Positions 6,795-13,210 of a stretch of 15,121 nt of DNA are shown one piece after another; the first letter of the stretch is position 1; each line of letters begins with the position of its first letter. The position numbers and the translations under genes are program-made. The notes beneath the pieces are model-generated. The model had not been told where the DNA came from, made no database searches, and was given only the letters and a program-made list of their open reading frames with translations. The stretch covers positions 1-15,121 of the forward strand of contig QQUD01000386.1 in NCBI GenBank assembly GCA_008501785.1. The letters are read 5' to 3'. Source of the stretch: Chloroflexota bacterium. GTDB lineage: Bacteria; Chloroflexota; Anaerolineae; Promineifilales; Promineifilaceae.

Positions 6795-8645
6795 TTATGA
6801 TTTTTCGGCCCATAGTTTTTGCATTTCGTCGCAGCGGGTTAAGAGTTCGTTGAGCGTGCCAATGTCAGCAATACGGCCGTTTTTCATCACAACGATCTGA
6901 TCAGCTCTCTGCAACGCCGCCCGCCTATGCGATACAACCAAACAGGTCGGCGGCAACCCATTTTCCGTTTTCCGTTTTCCGTTTTCCGTTTTTTGTTGCA
7001 ACAGCCTTCCCCACAACTGCTGCTCCGTCTCCACATCCAACGCACTCGACAAATCGTCGAATACCAGCAATTCCGCATCCCGTACAAACATGCGCGCAGC
7101 GGCAGTACGCTGAATTTGGCCGCCAGAGAGGCGGACGCCGCGAGGACCCACCATTGTCGCCAATCCATCTTCCATTTCGTGCAGGTCTTGGGTGAAAACG
7201 GCCGTTTCCACCGCCCCCAGCACCGCATCTTGCGACTTTGGCAGGCCCAGCAAAATATTGTTGTTCAGCGAATCGCTAAACAGCCGGGGAACTTGAGCCG
7301 TATAAGCGACACGTGGTGGCACAAAAAACGTAGTCGGATCTTCAATCGAATCGCCATTCCACAAAATTGCGCCTGTTTGCGGCGGCAGCAAACCCAGCAG
7401 CACTTTTAACAGTGTCGTTTTTCCAGACCCAATGCGCCCAGTGATGACAGTAAAACTTCTCTGCTGCAGCGAAAAGCTAATATTTTCGATGCCATGCCCT
7501 TTCCCGTTTAGCTGATTGCTGACACCTGATACCTGATCGCTCCCCCCGTACCGATATGTCAAATCATTTACAACTAGCGATTCAAAACGATGAACGGCCG
7601 TTTTCTCCACATCTTCAAGCTCTGGCGCAGGTTCGCGCAGGTAAATTGGGTTATGCTGCACCACCGTACCAGGGGGCAAGCCTTGCATAATCGCATCCAT
7701 GCGCTGGGTCGAAATGCTGACTTGCTTGTAGCGCGTAATCAGATTGCCCGCCATCCGCATCAGGTGGGTGGAAGGCCAAATGTACGATGCAAACAAAGCA
7801 AAGTCGCCCACGCTGAATGCGCCAGCAAACATCGCTTGTGCTGCAGCCAGCAAAATGAAGCCCATGCCAATATCGACTGTGCCGCTGCTGAGTGCATCGA
7901 TGAGCTGCGTGAGCAGCTTGTCTTTTACCATTGCCGTGCGCCGTTGATCGTTGATCTGGCGAAAACGGCGAATGATGCGTTCTTCCGCGTTGGCAACTTT
8001 TAGCGCCTGGGTGGCGTTGAACATGTCCGCAATCATGCCGGTCACTTCGGCAGTGGCGGCACGGCTGTTTTTGCGATACCGTTTTGCCAGCGTACCCAGC
8101 CGCTGGGCAATGATGATAATGATGACAAGCGGCGCAAATGTGCCCAGTGTGACCCAGACATTGATGCGAAACATGATGGTGAAGGAGATAACGGCCGTTA
8201 CCGTCAGCGCAATCACATCATCAATCACAATCACCGAATGCACCATCTCCTCTACGTCATCCCGCAGTGTGCTAATCACCTTTCCCGAACTCATGGGAAC
8301 GCCGCTTTGCTCAATTGGCAATGCCTTGCCTCCCGGCATTTCTAAAATGCGATGCATCATGTTGCGTGTCAGCAGCGCCATGCCGTGTTCGGTAAACGAG
8401 ATATATGCCATCACAGCCGCAAAAAGAGTGATAATTGACAGCAAGAGCTGCAAAAGCTGCACGCCAATAACAGGCGTTAATGTCAAACCAAAGCCCTGAT
8501 CACCTGTCAAGCCGTTAAAGAAGGCGCGTAAAACAAGCCCTAACACGGTTGTCAGCGCAAAATGAACCGTCGCACCGGTAACGTCCGTCGCGTAGTAGCG
8601 CGGCCTAAATTTCATTAATTCCCAAAAATAGTGATAGGTTTTCAT
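6795..8645 (-). CDS. ABC exporter half-transporter, degenerate-site subunit
   Basis: 616-aa membrane protein with a type-I exporter membrane domain (about 1-320, six hydrophobic segments) fused to an ATPase domain (about 355-616). Motifs: Walker A GRIGSGKT (403-410), Q451, canonical signature LSGGQ (506-510), Walker B LLVFDD (526-531) and switch H573. The residue after Walker B that is normally the catalytic glutamate is D531. The preceding operon gene has the opposite pattern, so the two should form a heterodimer with one active and one degenerate site. Two low-complexity segments, residues 367-385 and 552-563 (KTENGKRKTENG), are encoded by heptamer repeats and look like insertions in an otherwise compact domain. 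The ATG at 8645 has only a weak ribosome site (GAAGAG). Substrate unknown; multidrug, lipid or peptide export are the usual roles. Confidence 0.93.
   Translation of the reverse strand: MKTYHYFWELMKFRPRYYATDVTGATVHFALTTVLGLVLRAFFNGLTGDQGFGLTLTPVIGVQLLQLLLSIITLFAAVMAYISFTEHGMALLTRNMMHRILEMPGGKALPIEQSGVPMSSGKVISTLRDDVEEMVHSVIVIDDVIALTVTAVISFTIMFRINVWVTLGTFAPLVIIIIIAQRLGTLAKRYRKNSRAATAEVTGMIADMFNATQALKVANAEERIIRRFRQINDQRRTAMVKDKLLTQLIDALSSGTVDIGMGFILLAAAQAMFAGAFSVGDFALFASYIWPSTHLMRMAGNLITRYKQVSISTQRMDAIMQGLPPGTVVQHNPIYLREPAPELEDVEKTAVHRFESLVVNDLTYRYGGSDQVSGVSNQLNGKGHGIENISFSLQQRSFTVITGRIGSGKTTLLKVLLGLLPPQTGAILWNGDSIEDPTTFFVPPRVAYTAQVPRLFSDSLNNNILLGLPKSQDAVLGAVETAVFTQDLHEMEDGLATMVGPRGVRLSGGQIQRTAAARMFVRDAELLVFDDLSSALDVETEQQLWGRLLQQKTENGKRKTENGLPPTCLVVSHRRAALQRADQIVVMKNGRIADIGTLNELLTRCDEMQKLWAEKS
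6961..6995. repeat. heptanucleotide tandem repeat (TTTTCCG)x4 inside the ABC gene
   Basis: Four exact copies of TTTTCCG run from 6961 to 6988, followed by a degenerate fifth (TTTTTTG). Read on the minus strand they encode the KTENGKRKTENG segment between the D-loop and the switch histidine. Gain or loss of one or two units would break the frame; three units would keep it. Confidence 0.95.
7511..7538. repeat. degenerate heptamer repeat inside the same ABC gene
   Basis: Four successive heptamers, GCTGATT, GCTGACA, CCTGATA and CCTGATC, encode part of the low-complexity stretch at about residues 369-379, upstream of Walker A. It has the same 7-bp period as the repeat at 6961 but a different sequence. 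Confidence 0.8.
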
Positions 8646-8664
8646 ATGCTAAGTCTCTTCGTTT

Positions 8665-8696
8665 GGTGCGATGCACCTTCCGAGGTGCACCGCACT
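8665..8696 (-). other. intercistronic hairpin spanning the ABC stop codon
   Basis: Stem segments GTGCG/CGCAC (8666-8670 with 8691-8695) and TGCACCT/AGGTGCA (8672-8678 with 8683-8689) flank a TTCC loop. The position between them is a G-U pair only in minus-strand RNA. The structure overlaps the first bases of the upstream gene's TAG stop (8695-8697) and ends 20 bp before the next ATG. No T-run follows, so mRNA processing, stabilisation or translational tuning is likelier than termination. Confidence 0.65.
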
Positions 8697-10473
8697 AATT
8701 GATTACGGTACCTTGCTCTAAACCCGTTTGCAATAAATTGTAAAATTGCGAATTGAGGTCAGTTGCCAAATTTAGGCGGTTGTCGTGTTCGAGAATACGG
8801 CCGTTTCCCAACACCATAATCTCGTCTGCACGCTGTACTGTTGCCAGCCGGTGGGCAATGATAATGACTGTGCGTCCTGCTAACAGCTTGTCCAGCGCAC
8901 GTTCAATGAGCTGCTCAGTCGCCGGGTCGAGCCGTGAAGACGCTTCATCGAGAATCACCAGACCGGGGTCTGCCAAAAAGACGCGAGCCAGTGCTAAAAG
9001 CTGTGCTTCGCCAGCCGATAGATTTTCAGCCGCATCGAGGCGCGTGTCTAGTCCATTGTCCAACTCATTTAGCCAGTTTTGCAGCCCAAGCTCAATTAGA
9101 GATGACAAAATGCGTTCATCGCTGATGTGCTCGTTGAATAAAGTGAGATTGTCGCGCACGCTGGCGTGAAATAGCTGCACGTCTTGCGTGACCATGCCGA
9201 TGTGCTGCCGCACTGTTTGCTGCTGCAACTGGGGCAGAGCAGCCATGTTGTCCTGGCTGTTTCCAAGTAAAATTGTGCCGCTGGTGGGATCGTAGAAGCG
9301 ATAGAGCAGCCGGGTAATGGTGGTTTTACCGCTGCCGGTGCGCCCGAGCAGCCCGAGAATGCGACCTGGTTGCAGGTGGAAGTTGATGTTGGAGAGAACG
9401 GCCGTTTCATCATCCTCATAATGAAATGATACATCTTCAAACTGCACCGCCAATGAACCAGAGGGCATTGTTGCTACCGGTCCATCCCAAATGGTCGGCT
9501 GTTCAGCAAACAGCGCCGATATTCGATTTAGGCTGGCTGCCGCCTGCTGTAAATCTTGAATATAGCGTTGAATTGTCCACAGCGGCGACTTGAGCACGTC
9601 GATGTAGTAAAAAATGAGGTACACCGTGCCAATTGTGAGTACGCCATTACGAAATAGTTGATCCCCCCAAATGTATGCTGCAATGTACGCCAGCGTCGGC
9701 ACCACGATGGGCAGCGACATAATTACTAGGTTGAGTCGCATTGCGTGTTGTTTGGCTTGCCACCGGTCTCGCAGCAGCCTATACAGTCGATTCATCACGT
9801 AAGGGGCCGCACGATTTGTCTGAATTTCCTCAGTGCCATTTAACCACTCTTCAAGATAGCCAAACAAGTCAGAGCTGATCTGGCGCAGGCGTTCCCAGCG
9901 AGGGACAGTGTAGGTTTTGATCCAGTTCAGCACAAACAACCCAACGCCAGCGATGAGTGTAATGGTCAAACCTACGCGCCAATCAACCAGCCACAGCAGC
10001 ACAATCACGCCAATGATGAGCAAAAAATTACTGAGCAGTTGGATGATTAGCTGGGAGAAGAAGTTGGCTAATTTGTTTACGTCGCCATCTACACGTTCGA
10101 TTAGTTCGCCCGGTTTGTGTGTTTTATGAAACGACATGTCGAGCTTGAGGCAGTGCAGCGCTAGATCGGCTCGCAGGTGATTGGTAGCTGTCCAGGCCAC
10201 GTTTTCACCGATGTAAGTGGCCGCAACTTTGATGACTTGTGCCAGAAGGGCGATCCCTATAAATATTGCCGACGTGATGAACAGTTCGCGTAGAGTGCGA
10301 CCCGTTTCCACTGCGTCTAAAAAGCGGCGAACAAGCTGCGGATTGATCAATTGCAGGGTAATGCTGCTGATGATCAGTCCAGTTAAGAGTGCCACCGCTT
10401 TTTTCTGTGGCTGCATGTAGGTCTTTAGCAGCTGCCAATATGAGATGGTTGGTCGTTCTTTTGTATTTATCAT
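8695..10473 (-). CDS. ABC exporter half-transporter, catalytic-site subunit
   Basis: 592-aa membrane protein with a type-I exporter membrane domain (about 15-315, hydrophobic segments near 27-47, 66-86, 143-163, 168-186, 250-270 and 277-293) and an ATPase domain (about 340-575). Motifs: Walker A GRTGSGKT (377-384), Q430, Walker B LVILDE with catalytic E510, and switch H541. The signature is LSAGE (485-489), not LSGGQ. This pairs with the downstream gene, which has a normal signature but lacks the catalytic glutamate. The ATG at 10473 follows GGGAAAA. It is the first of the two ABC genes; the next starts 49 bp downstream across a strong hairpin. The SDR gene lies 127 bp upstream on the same strand, so all three may share a transcript. 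Substrate unknown. Confidence 0.94.
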   Translation of the reverse strand: MINTKERPTISYWQLLKTYMQPQKKAVALLTGLIISSITLQLINPQLVRRFLDAVETGRTLRELFITSAIFIGIALLAQVIKVAATYIGENVAWTATNHLRADLALHCLKLDMSFHKTHKPGELIERVDGDVNKLANFFSQLIIQLLSNFLLIIGVIVLLWLVDWRVGLTITLIAGVGLFVLNWIKTYTVPRWERLRQISSDLFGYLEEWLNGTEEIQTNRAAPYVMNRLYRLLRDRWQAKQHAMRLNLVIMSLPIVVPTLAYIAAYIWGDQLFRNGVLTIGTVYLIFYYIDVLKSPLWTIQRYIQDLQQAAASLNRISALFAEQPTIWDGPVATMPSGSLAVQFEDVSFHYEDDETAVLSNINFHLQPGRILGLLGRTGSGKTTITRLLYRFYDPTSGTILLGNSQDNMAALPQLQQQTVRQHIGMVTQDVQLFHASVRDNLTLFNEHISDERILSSLIELGLQNWLNELDNGLDTRLDAAENLSAGEAQLLALARVFLADPGLVILDEASSRLDPATEQLIERALDKLLAGRTVIIIAHRLATVQRADEIMVLGNGRILEHDNRLNLATDLNSQFYNLLQTGLEQGTVIN

Positions 10474-10600
10474 AATTTTCCCAAATGGTTATGCACATTT
10501 CCCAGGGAATCATCTTATGGGAAACGGCCGTGTTCGTAAACTGCACCAAAGTCCGATGTTTTTGCAGGTGCTGGACGGTATAATTGATCCCATCAATTGC
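10474..10600 (-). other. intergenic gap between SDR and ABC genes
   Basis: 127 bp without a gene. It holds an AATTGAT/ATCAATT inverted repeat (10582-10598, 3-nt loop) just after the SDR stop and the only non-coding copy of ACGGCCGT (10524-10531). I find no convincing promoter or U-tract terminator, so read-through from the SDR gene is possible. Confidence 0.5.
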
Positions 10601-11479
10601 TTACATGCCATGTCCCCCACCAACGTAAAGTCGCTGCCCGGTTATCCATTGTGCTTGGTTTGATGCGAGGAAAACGGCCGTATCGCCAATATCTTTTGGC
10701 GTACCCAGTCGTCCCATCGGAATGGTAGGTAAAAGTTGCTCCTCCATTTCAGGTGTAATGTAGCCGGTTTGAATAGGACCGGGTGAAATCGTGTTAACGG
10801 TGATGCCAAATTGTCCTAATTCGGTGGCGGCACTGCGGGTATATCCTTCCAGTGCTAATTTGCCAGCCCCATACGTTACCTCAGATGGAAACACATACGC
10901 GCCTGCCGTGCTGATGTTAATGATGCGGCCCCACTCTGCGTTGCGTTGTACCTGACGATGGGCAAATTCAGCCATAATGAGAGCAACAGCCCGCGTGTTG
11001 ACCGCAAAAATGCGATCAATGCTGCCCGCATTAATTGTTTGAGGGCGCGCCGTCCACATTTCGACCATTTTGTTGCGGGTGCTGCCTTTGACCGGAACGA
11101 AGGTGTCTGCTTCCCAGTAAGCGGCATTGTTCACGACAATGTCTACAGGACCGAGTGCTTTTTCTGCGGCATCGAATAGGGTGGAAACGGCCGTTTCCAC
11201 ACCCAAATCTGCTTCCCAGGCAACCGCTTCTGCACCCAGTTCGCGCAAATTAGTTAAGACTTCATCGGCCGTTTTTTGGCTTTGTGCAGTGTAAAATAGT
11301 TCACCAGGTTTATCTGTAAGGGACGGAACCACTTCACCAACAATCGGCGGACGAAAGTAGTGCAAAAACAATCGGATGCCCTGGTTGGCAAACGCTTTGG
11401 CAATGCCTGCACCAATGCCATATGGGTTATTGGCTCCTGTAATGATTGCTATTTTCCCTTTCAATCCTGTATCTAACAT
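10601..11479 (-). CDS. SDR-family NAD(P)-dependent oxidoreductase
   Basis: Short-chain dehydrogenase/reductase of 292 aa, soluble. The Rossmann nucleotide motif is TGANNPYGIG (14-23), followed by NNAA (117-120), a serine at 190 in IINIST, and the catalytic pair Y203 and K207 (YGAGK). PGPIQTGYI (233-241) and the C-terminal QWITGQRLYVGGGHGM match FabG-like enzymes. It is about 40 residues longer than a typical FabG because of extra sequence at about 43-66 and 125-152. Start ATG 11479 is preceded by GGAG at 5-nt spacing. A longer reading frame to 11542 would translate straight through an intrinsic terminator and is rejected. The gene sits behind the leader ORF and terminator and upstream of the two ABC genes. 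The substrate cannot be told. Confidence 0.93.
   Translation of the reverse strand: MLDTGLKGKIAIITGANNPYGIGAGIAKAFANQGIRLFLHYFRPPIVGEVVPSLTDKPGELFYTAQSQKTADEVLTNLRELGAEAVAWEADLGVETAVSTLFDAAEKALGPVDIVVNNAAYWEADTFVPVKGSTRNKMVEMWTARPQTINAGSIDRIFAVNTRAVALIMAEFAHRQVQRNAEWGRIINISTAGAYVFPSEVTYGAGKLALEGYTRSAATELGQFGITVNTISPGPIQTGYITPEMEEQLLPTIPMGRLGTPKDIGDTAVFLASNQAQWITGQRLYVGGGHGM
11181..11200. repeat. 20-bp perfect palindrome centred on the iterated octamer
   Basis: GTGGAAACGGCCGTTTCCAC is its own reverse complement. It is the longest perfect extension of the ACGGCCGT word in the window and lies within the SDR coding sequence (ETAVST). Confidence 0.95.
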
Positions 11480-11488
11480 GAAAACTCC

Positions 11489-11520
11489 AAAAAAAAACCC
11501 CACATGTTGGACATGCGGGG
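11489..11520 (-). terminator. intrinsic terminator (attenuator) upstream of the SDR gene
   Basis: In minus-strand RNA, CCCCGCATGT (11520-11511) pairs with ACATGTGGGG (11507-11498) over 10 bp with one G-U and a 3-nt loop, followed by nine U residues. It lies between the leader ORF and the SDR ribosome site, only 1 bp upstream of GGAG, so it must be read through for the SDR gene to be expressed. Confidence 0.88.
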
Positions 11521-11548
11521 CTAATTCAAAAATTGATGACAAGGAGGC

Positions 11549-11647
11549 TTAAAGACAGTTGTATGCCAACCGCCTTCCAACCTTCGGATTACCGAAAAGC
11601 CAACGCATACCGGGCGCTTTGGGTGTGTGGTGACTAAATAAGATCAT
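11549..11647 (-). CDS. putative 32-aa leader peptide of the SDR-ABC operon
   Basis: A small ORF starts with ATG at 11647 behind an excellent Shine-Dalgarno (AAAGGAGG, 5-nt spacing) and ends with TAA at 11549. The peptide begins MILFSHHTPKAPGMRWLFG and ends RRLAYNCL. It has no run of a single amino acid typical of His, Trp or Leu attenuators, no signal peptide and no recognised family. A perfect promoter-like sequence lies upstream and an intrinsic terminator downstream, before the SDR start. Right after its stop, CCTCCTT (11547-11541) can pair perfectly with its own Shine-Dalgarno. The arrangement suggests a regulatory leader whose translation controls read-through. Alternatives are an exported small peptide handled by the downstream ABC pair, or a structured RNA with a chance ORF. 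Not tested by conservation. Confidence 0.55.
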   Translation of the reverse strand: MILFSHHTPKAPGMRWLFGNPKVGRRLAYNCL

Positions 11648-11685
11648 CGGTTCCTCCTTTAAATAAGGCTGTTTAGCTGACGGAG

Positions 11686-11714
11686 ATTCTACCGGTTCCA
11701 TTTGGGTCTGTCAA
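11686..11714 (-). promoter_or_regulatory. sigma70-type promoter of the leader-SDR-ABC operon
   Basis: Reading the minus strand: TTGACA (11714-11709), a spacer of exactly 17 bp, then TAGAAT (11691-11686). This is a perfect -35 and a 5-of-6 -10. Transcription would start near 11679, giving about 30 nt before the leader ATG and a leader transcript of about 200 nt before the SDR start. Confidence 0.68.
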
Positions 11715-11861
11715 CGATGAACAAATTCTCATACAGTTGCCGCTGTAAAAGGGTGGTTGTAAACTCATACTAACCCAAGTTGCTTGCCAAATTGTCCCAA
11801 AATTCATTTTGGGTCTAATGAGGTTAAAAACACGATAAATCGTGTTCATCAAGAGCGTTTT

Positions 11862-12031
11862 AACCTGATTATGAAGGTTAAGAAAATAAAACAGTAATAG
11901 AGAACTTGTCATTCCTGCGAAGGCAGGAATCCAAATTGAGTCGAGTAGATTCCTGCCTTCGCAGGAATGACAGGACAAAATTCGTGGTTTTTCTATTACC
12001 TGATTAATTATTTAACCTCCATTATCAGGTT
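11862..12031. mobile_element. MITE-like element with imperfect ~42-bp terminal inverted repeats
   Basis: The left arm, starting AACCTGATTATGAAGGTTAA (11862), recurs inverted on the right, ending at 12031. The reverse complement there reads AACCTGATAATGGAGGTTAA. Similarity continues to a shared TAATAGA, with roughly four in five positions identical by eye. The interior holds a second, perfect inverted repeat (11907-11972). No transposase is present. This could be a non-autonomous element invaded by a REP-like doublet. T-rich bases flank both ends, but a target duplication is not certain. Confidence 0.5.
11907..11972. repeat. REPIN-like pair of inverted palindromic repeats
   Basis: 25 bp at 11907-11931 are exactly inverted at 11948-11972 with a 16-bp spacer. 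Each arm is itself a hairpin (ATTCCTGC, GAAG loop, GCAGGAAT). Two inverted REP-like units with a short spacer is the organisation called a REPIN, and the core resembles the GTCATTCCTGCGAAGGCAGG family of dispersed repeats found in many bacteria. Confidence 0.85.
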
Positions 12032-12036
12032 TTTTG
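11998..12036 (+). terminator. possible terminator formed by the right end of the element
   Basis: ACCTGAT (11998-12004) pairs with ATCAGGT (12024-12030) and is followed by six T residues. It could block transcription entering the aldo/keto reductase from the repeat region. The stem is short and the loop long. Confidence 0.4.
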
Positions 12037-12136
12037 TATGGAACAGCTTGTGAATTCATTTATAGGTGACAAAAATAGCAACTTGAGATGAAATAGCGTA
12101 ATTAAAAAAGCTGAAAGCATACGAGGAGTATTAAGA

Positions 12137-13135
12137 ATGGAGTATCGTCGTTTAGGAAAATCTGGTTTAAAAGTTAGCGAATTGTCATTTGGCTCATGGG
12201 TTACCTTTGGTAATCAGGTAGACATTGATAATGCTGTAGAAATCATGAAAGTTGCCTACGATGGTGGTGTTAACTTTTTTGATAATGCCGAAGTTTATGC
12301 GCAAGGCAAATCTGAGTTGGTAATGGGGGCCGCACTGAAAAAGCTAAATTGGTCACGTGACAGTTACATTGTTTCGAGCAAGGTGCTCGGTGGTGCTGTG
12401 CCTAATCCGAAACCAACACAGCGTGGTTTAAGCCGTAAACATATCTTTGAGGCGTGCCATCAGGCAATGGAACGGCTGCAAGTCGATTATCTAGATCTCT
12501 ATTTTTGCCATCGCCCTGACCCAGAAGTGCCGATGGAAGAGGTGGTGCGGACGATGACGGAACTGATTCAACAAGGTAAGGTGTTTTACTGGGGCACGTC
12601 GGAATGGTCGGCGCAGCAATTGATGGAAGCGCACAGCGTGGCACGGCAGTACAATTTAATTCCGCCAACGATGGATCAGCCGCAGTACAATATGTTCCAT
12701 CGGGATCGGTTTGAGGTGGAATACGGCCGTCTTTACGACACCATCGGCCTTGGCACAACCATTTGGTCACCACTGGCATCTGGTATTCTCACCGGCAAGT
12801 ACAACGATGGCGTACCGGATGATTCACGGATGAACCTTCCTGGCTATGAATGGCTGCGTAAAATGTTCGAAGGCGAAGCGTGGCAGGCACGTTTGGAAAG
12901 TGTACGGACTTTGACCGGCATGGCCGAAGAGATGGGAACCACCATGGCGCGGCTGGCAATTGCCTGGACATTGAAAAATCCAAACGTGAGTACCGTCATT
13001 TTGGGCGCTTCTCGCATTTCCCAGCTTGAAGACAATTTGCAAGCGTTAGACGTTGTTTCGCAGCTAACTGATGATGTGATGGAAAAGATTGAAGAAGTGT
13101 TGCAGAATAAACCTGCACCGATGGAATTTCAGTAA
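12137..13135 (+). CDS. aldo/keto reductase (Kv-beta/AKR6-like)
   Basis: NADPH-dependent oxidoreductase with a TIM-barrel fold, 332 aa, cytosolic. The family tetrad is visible as D49 and Y54 (FFDNAEVYAQGKSE), K82 (SSKVLGG) and H125 (DLYFCHRPDPE). YRRLGKSGLKVSELSFGSW at the N-terminus, GTSEWSAQQLMEA, QPQYNMFHRDRFE, WSPLASGILTGKY and the cofactor-binding VILGASRISQLEDNL match the voltage-gated potassium-channel beta-subunit-like group. Bacterial members reduce aldehydes and ketones; no channel partner is present. ATG 12137 is preceded by GAGGAG at 8-nt spacing. The gene starts about 105 bp after the repeat-rich region and is divergent from the SDR-ABC operon. The physiological substrate cannot be inferred. 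Confidence 0.95.
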   Translation: MEYRRLGKSGLKVSELSFGSWVTFGNQVDIDNAVEIMKVAYDGGVNFFDNAEVYAQGKSELVMGAALKKLNWSRDSYIVSSKVLGGAVPNPKPTQRGLSRKHIFEACHQAMERLQVDYLDLYFCHRPDPEVPMEEVVRTMTELIQQGKVFYWGTSEWSAQQLMEAHSVARQYNLIPPTMDQPQYNMFHRDRFEVEYGRLYDTIGLGTTIWSPLASGILTGKYNDGVPDDSRMNLPGYEWLRKMFEGEAWQARLESVRTLTGMAEEMGTTMARLAIAWTLKNPNVSTVILGASRISQLEDNLQALDVVSQLTDDVMEKIEEVLQNKPAPMEFQ

Positions 13136-13141
13136 AAGAGG

Positions 13142-13196
13142 GGTGCAAGGGGCAGGTTGCAAGGGGTAAAAAACGCCTTGCACCTTGTATCTTGCG
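13142..13196 (+). repeat. intergenic hairpin built from heptamer repeats
   Basis: Degenerate heptamers TGCAAGG, GGCAGGT and TGCAAGG (13144-13164) face CCTTGCA, CCTTGTA and TCTTGCG (13176-13196). GGTGCAAGG (13142-13150) pairs exactly with CCTTGCACC (13176-13184), and a longer stem with one bulge forms from 13154. It fills the gap between the reductase and the acetyltransferase. No T-run follows. Confidence 0.7.
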
Positions 13197-13210
13197 CCTC
13201 ATATTGAAAA

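Larger units (their letters stand above)
11715..12136. other. gene-free divergent region rich in inverted repeats
   Basis: About 420 bp between the minus-strand leader promoter and the plus-strand aldo/keto reductase. It contains several perfect hairpins: CCCAAAAT/ATTTTGGG (11796-11813) and AACACGAT/ATCGTGTT (11829-11846). The latter is enclosed by AGGTTAAAA (11821-11829) with TTTTAACCT (11858-11866). Beyond these lie the nested repeats annotated separately. A weak promoter-like pair (TTGTGA at 12048, AAAAAT at 12071) could serve the reductase. No convincing protein-coding gene is present. Confidence 0.7.

Noticed and set aside
6927..8499. Several plus-strand reading frames opposite the ABC gene
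   Set aside because: They are antisense shadows of a gene with full ABC motifs, have no recognisable domains and no ribosome sites.
11480..11542. Longer N-terminus for the SDR protein starting at 11542
   Set aside because: It would translate through the intrinsic terminator. The ATG at 11479 has a good GGAG and begins right at the usual SDR N-terminus.
11549..11647. Classic amino-acid attenuator (His or Trp type)
   Set aside because: Only two adjacent His and one Trp codon occur, and the downstream genes are not biosynthetic for these amino acids.
11907..11972. CRISPR repeat-spacer unit
   Set aside because: There are only two copies, in inverted orientation, each self-palindromic, with no array and no cas genes.
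11673..11978. 101-codon minus-strand reading frame across the repeat region
   Set aside because: Its first part is the translation of the REPIN-like palindrome (the recurrent PAFAGMT-type reading) and the rest crosses hairpins and the operon promoter. No domain or ribosome site supports it.
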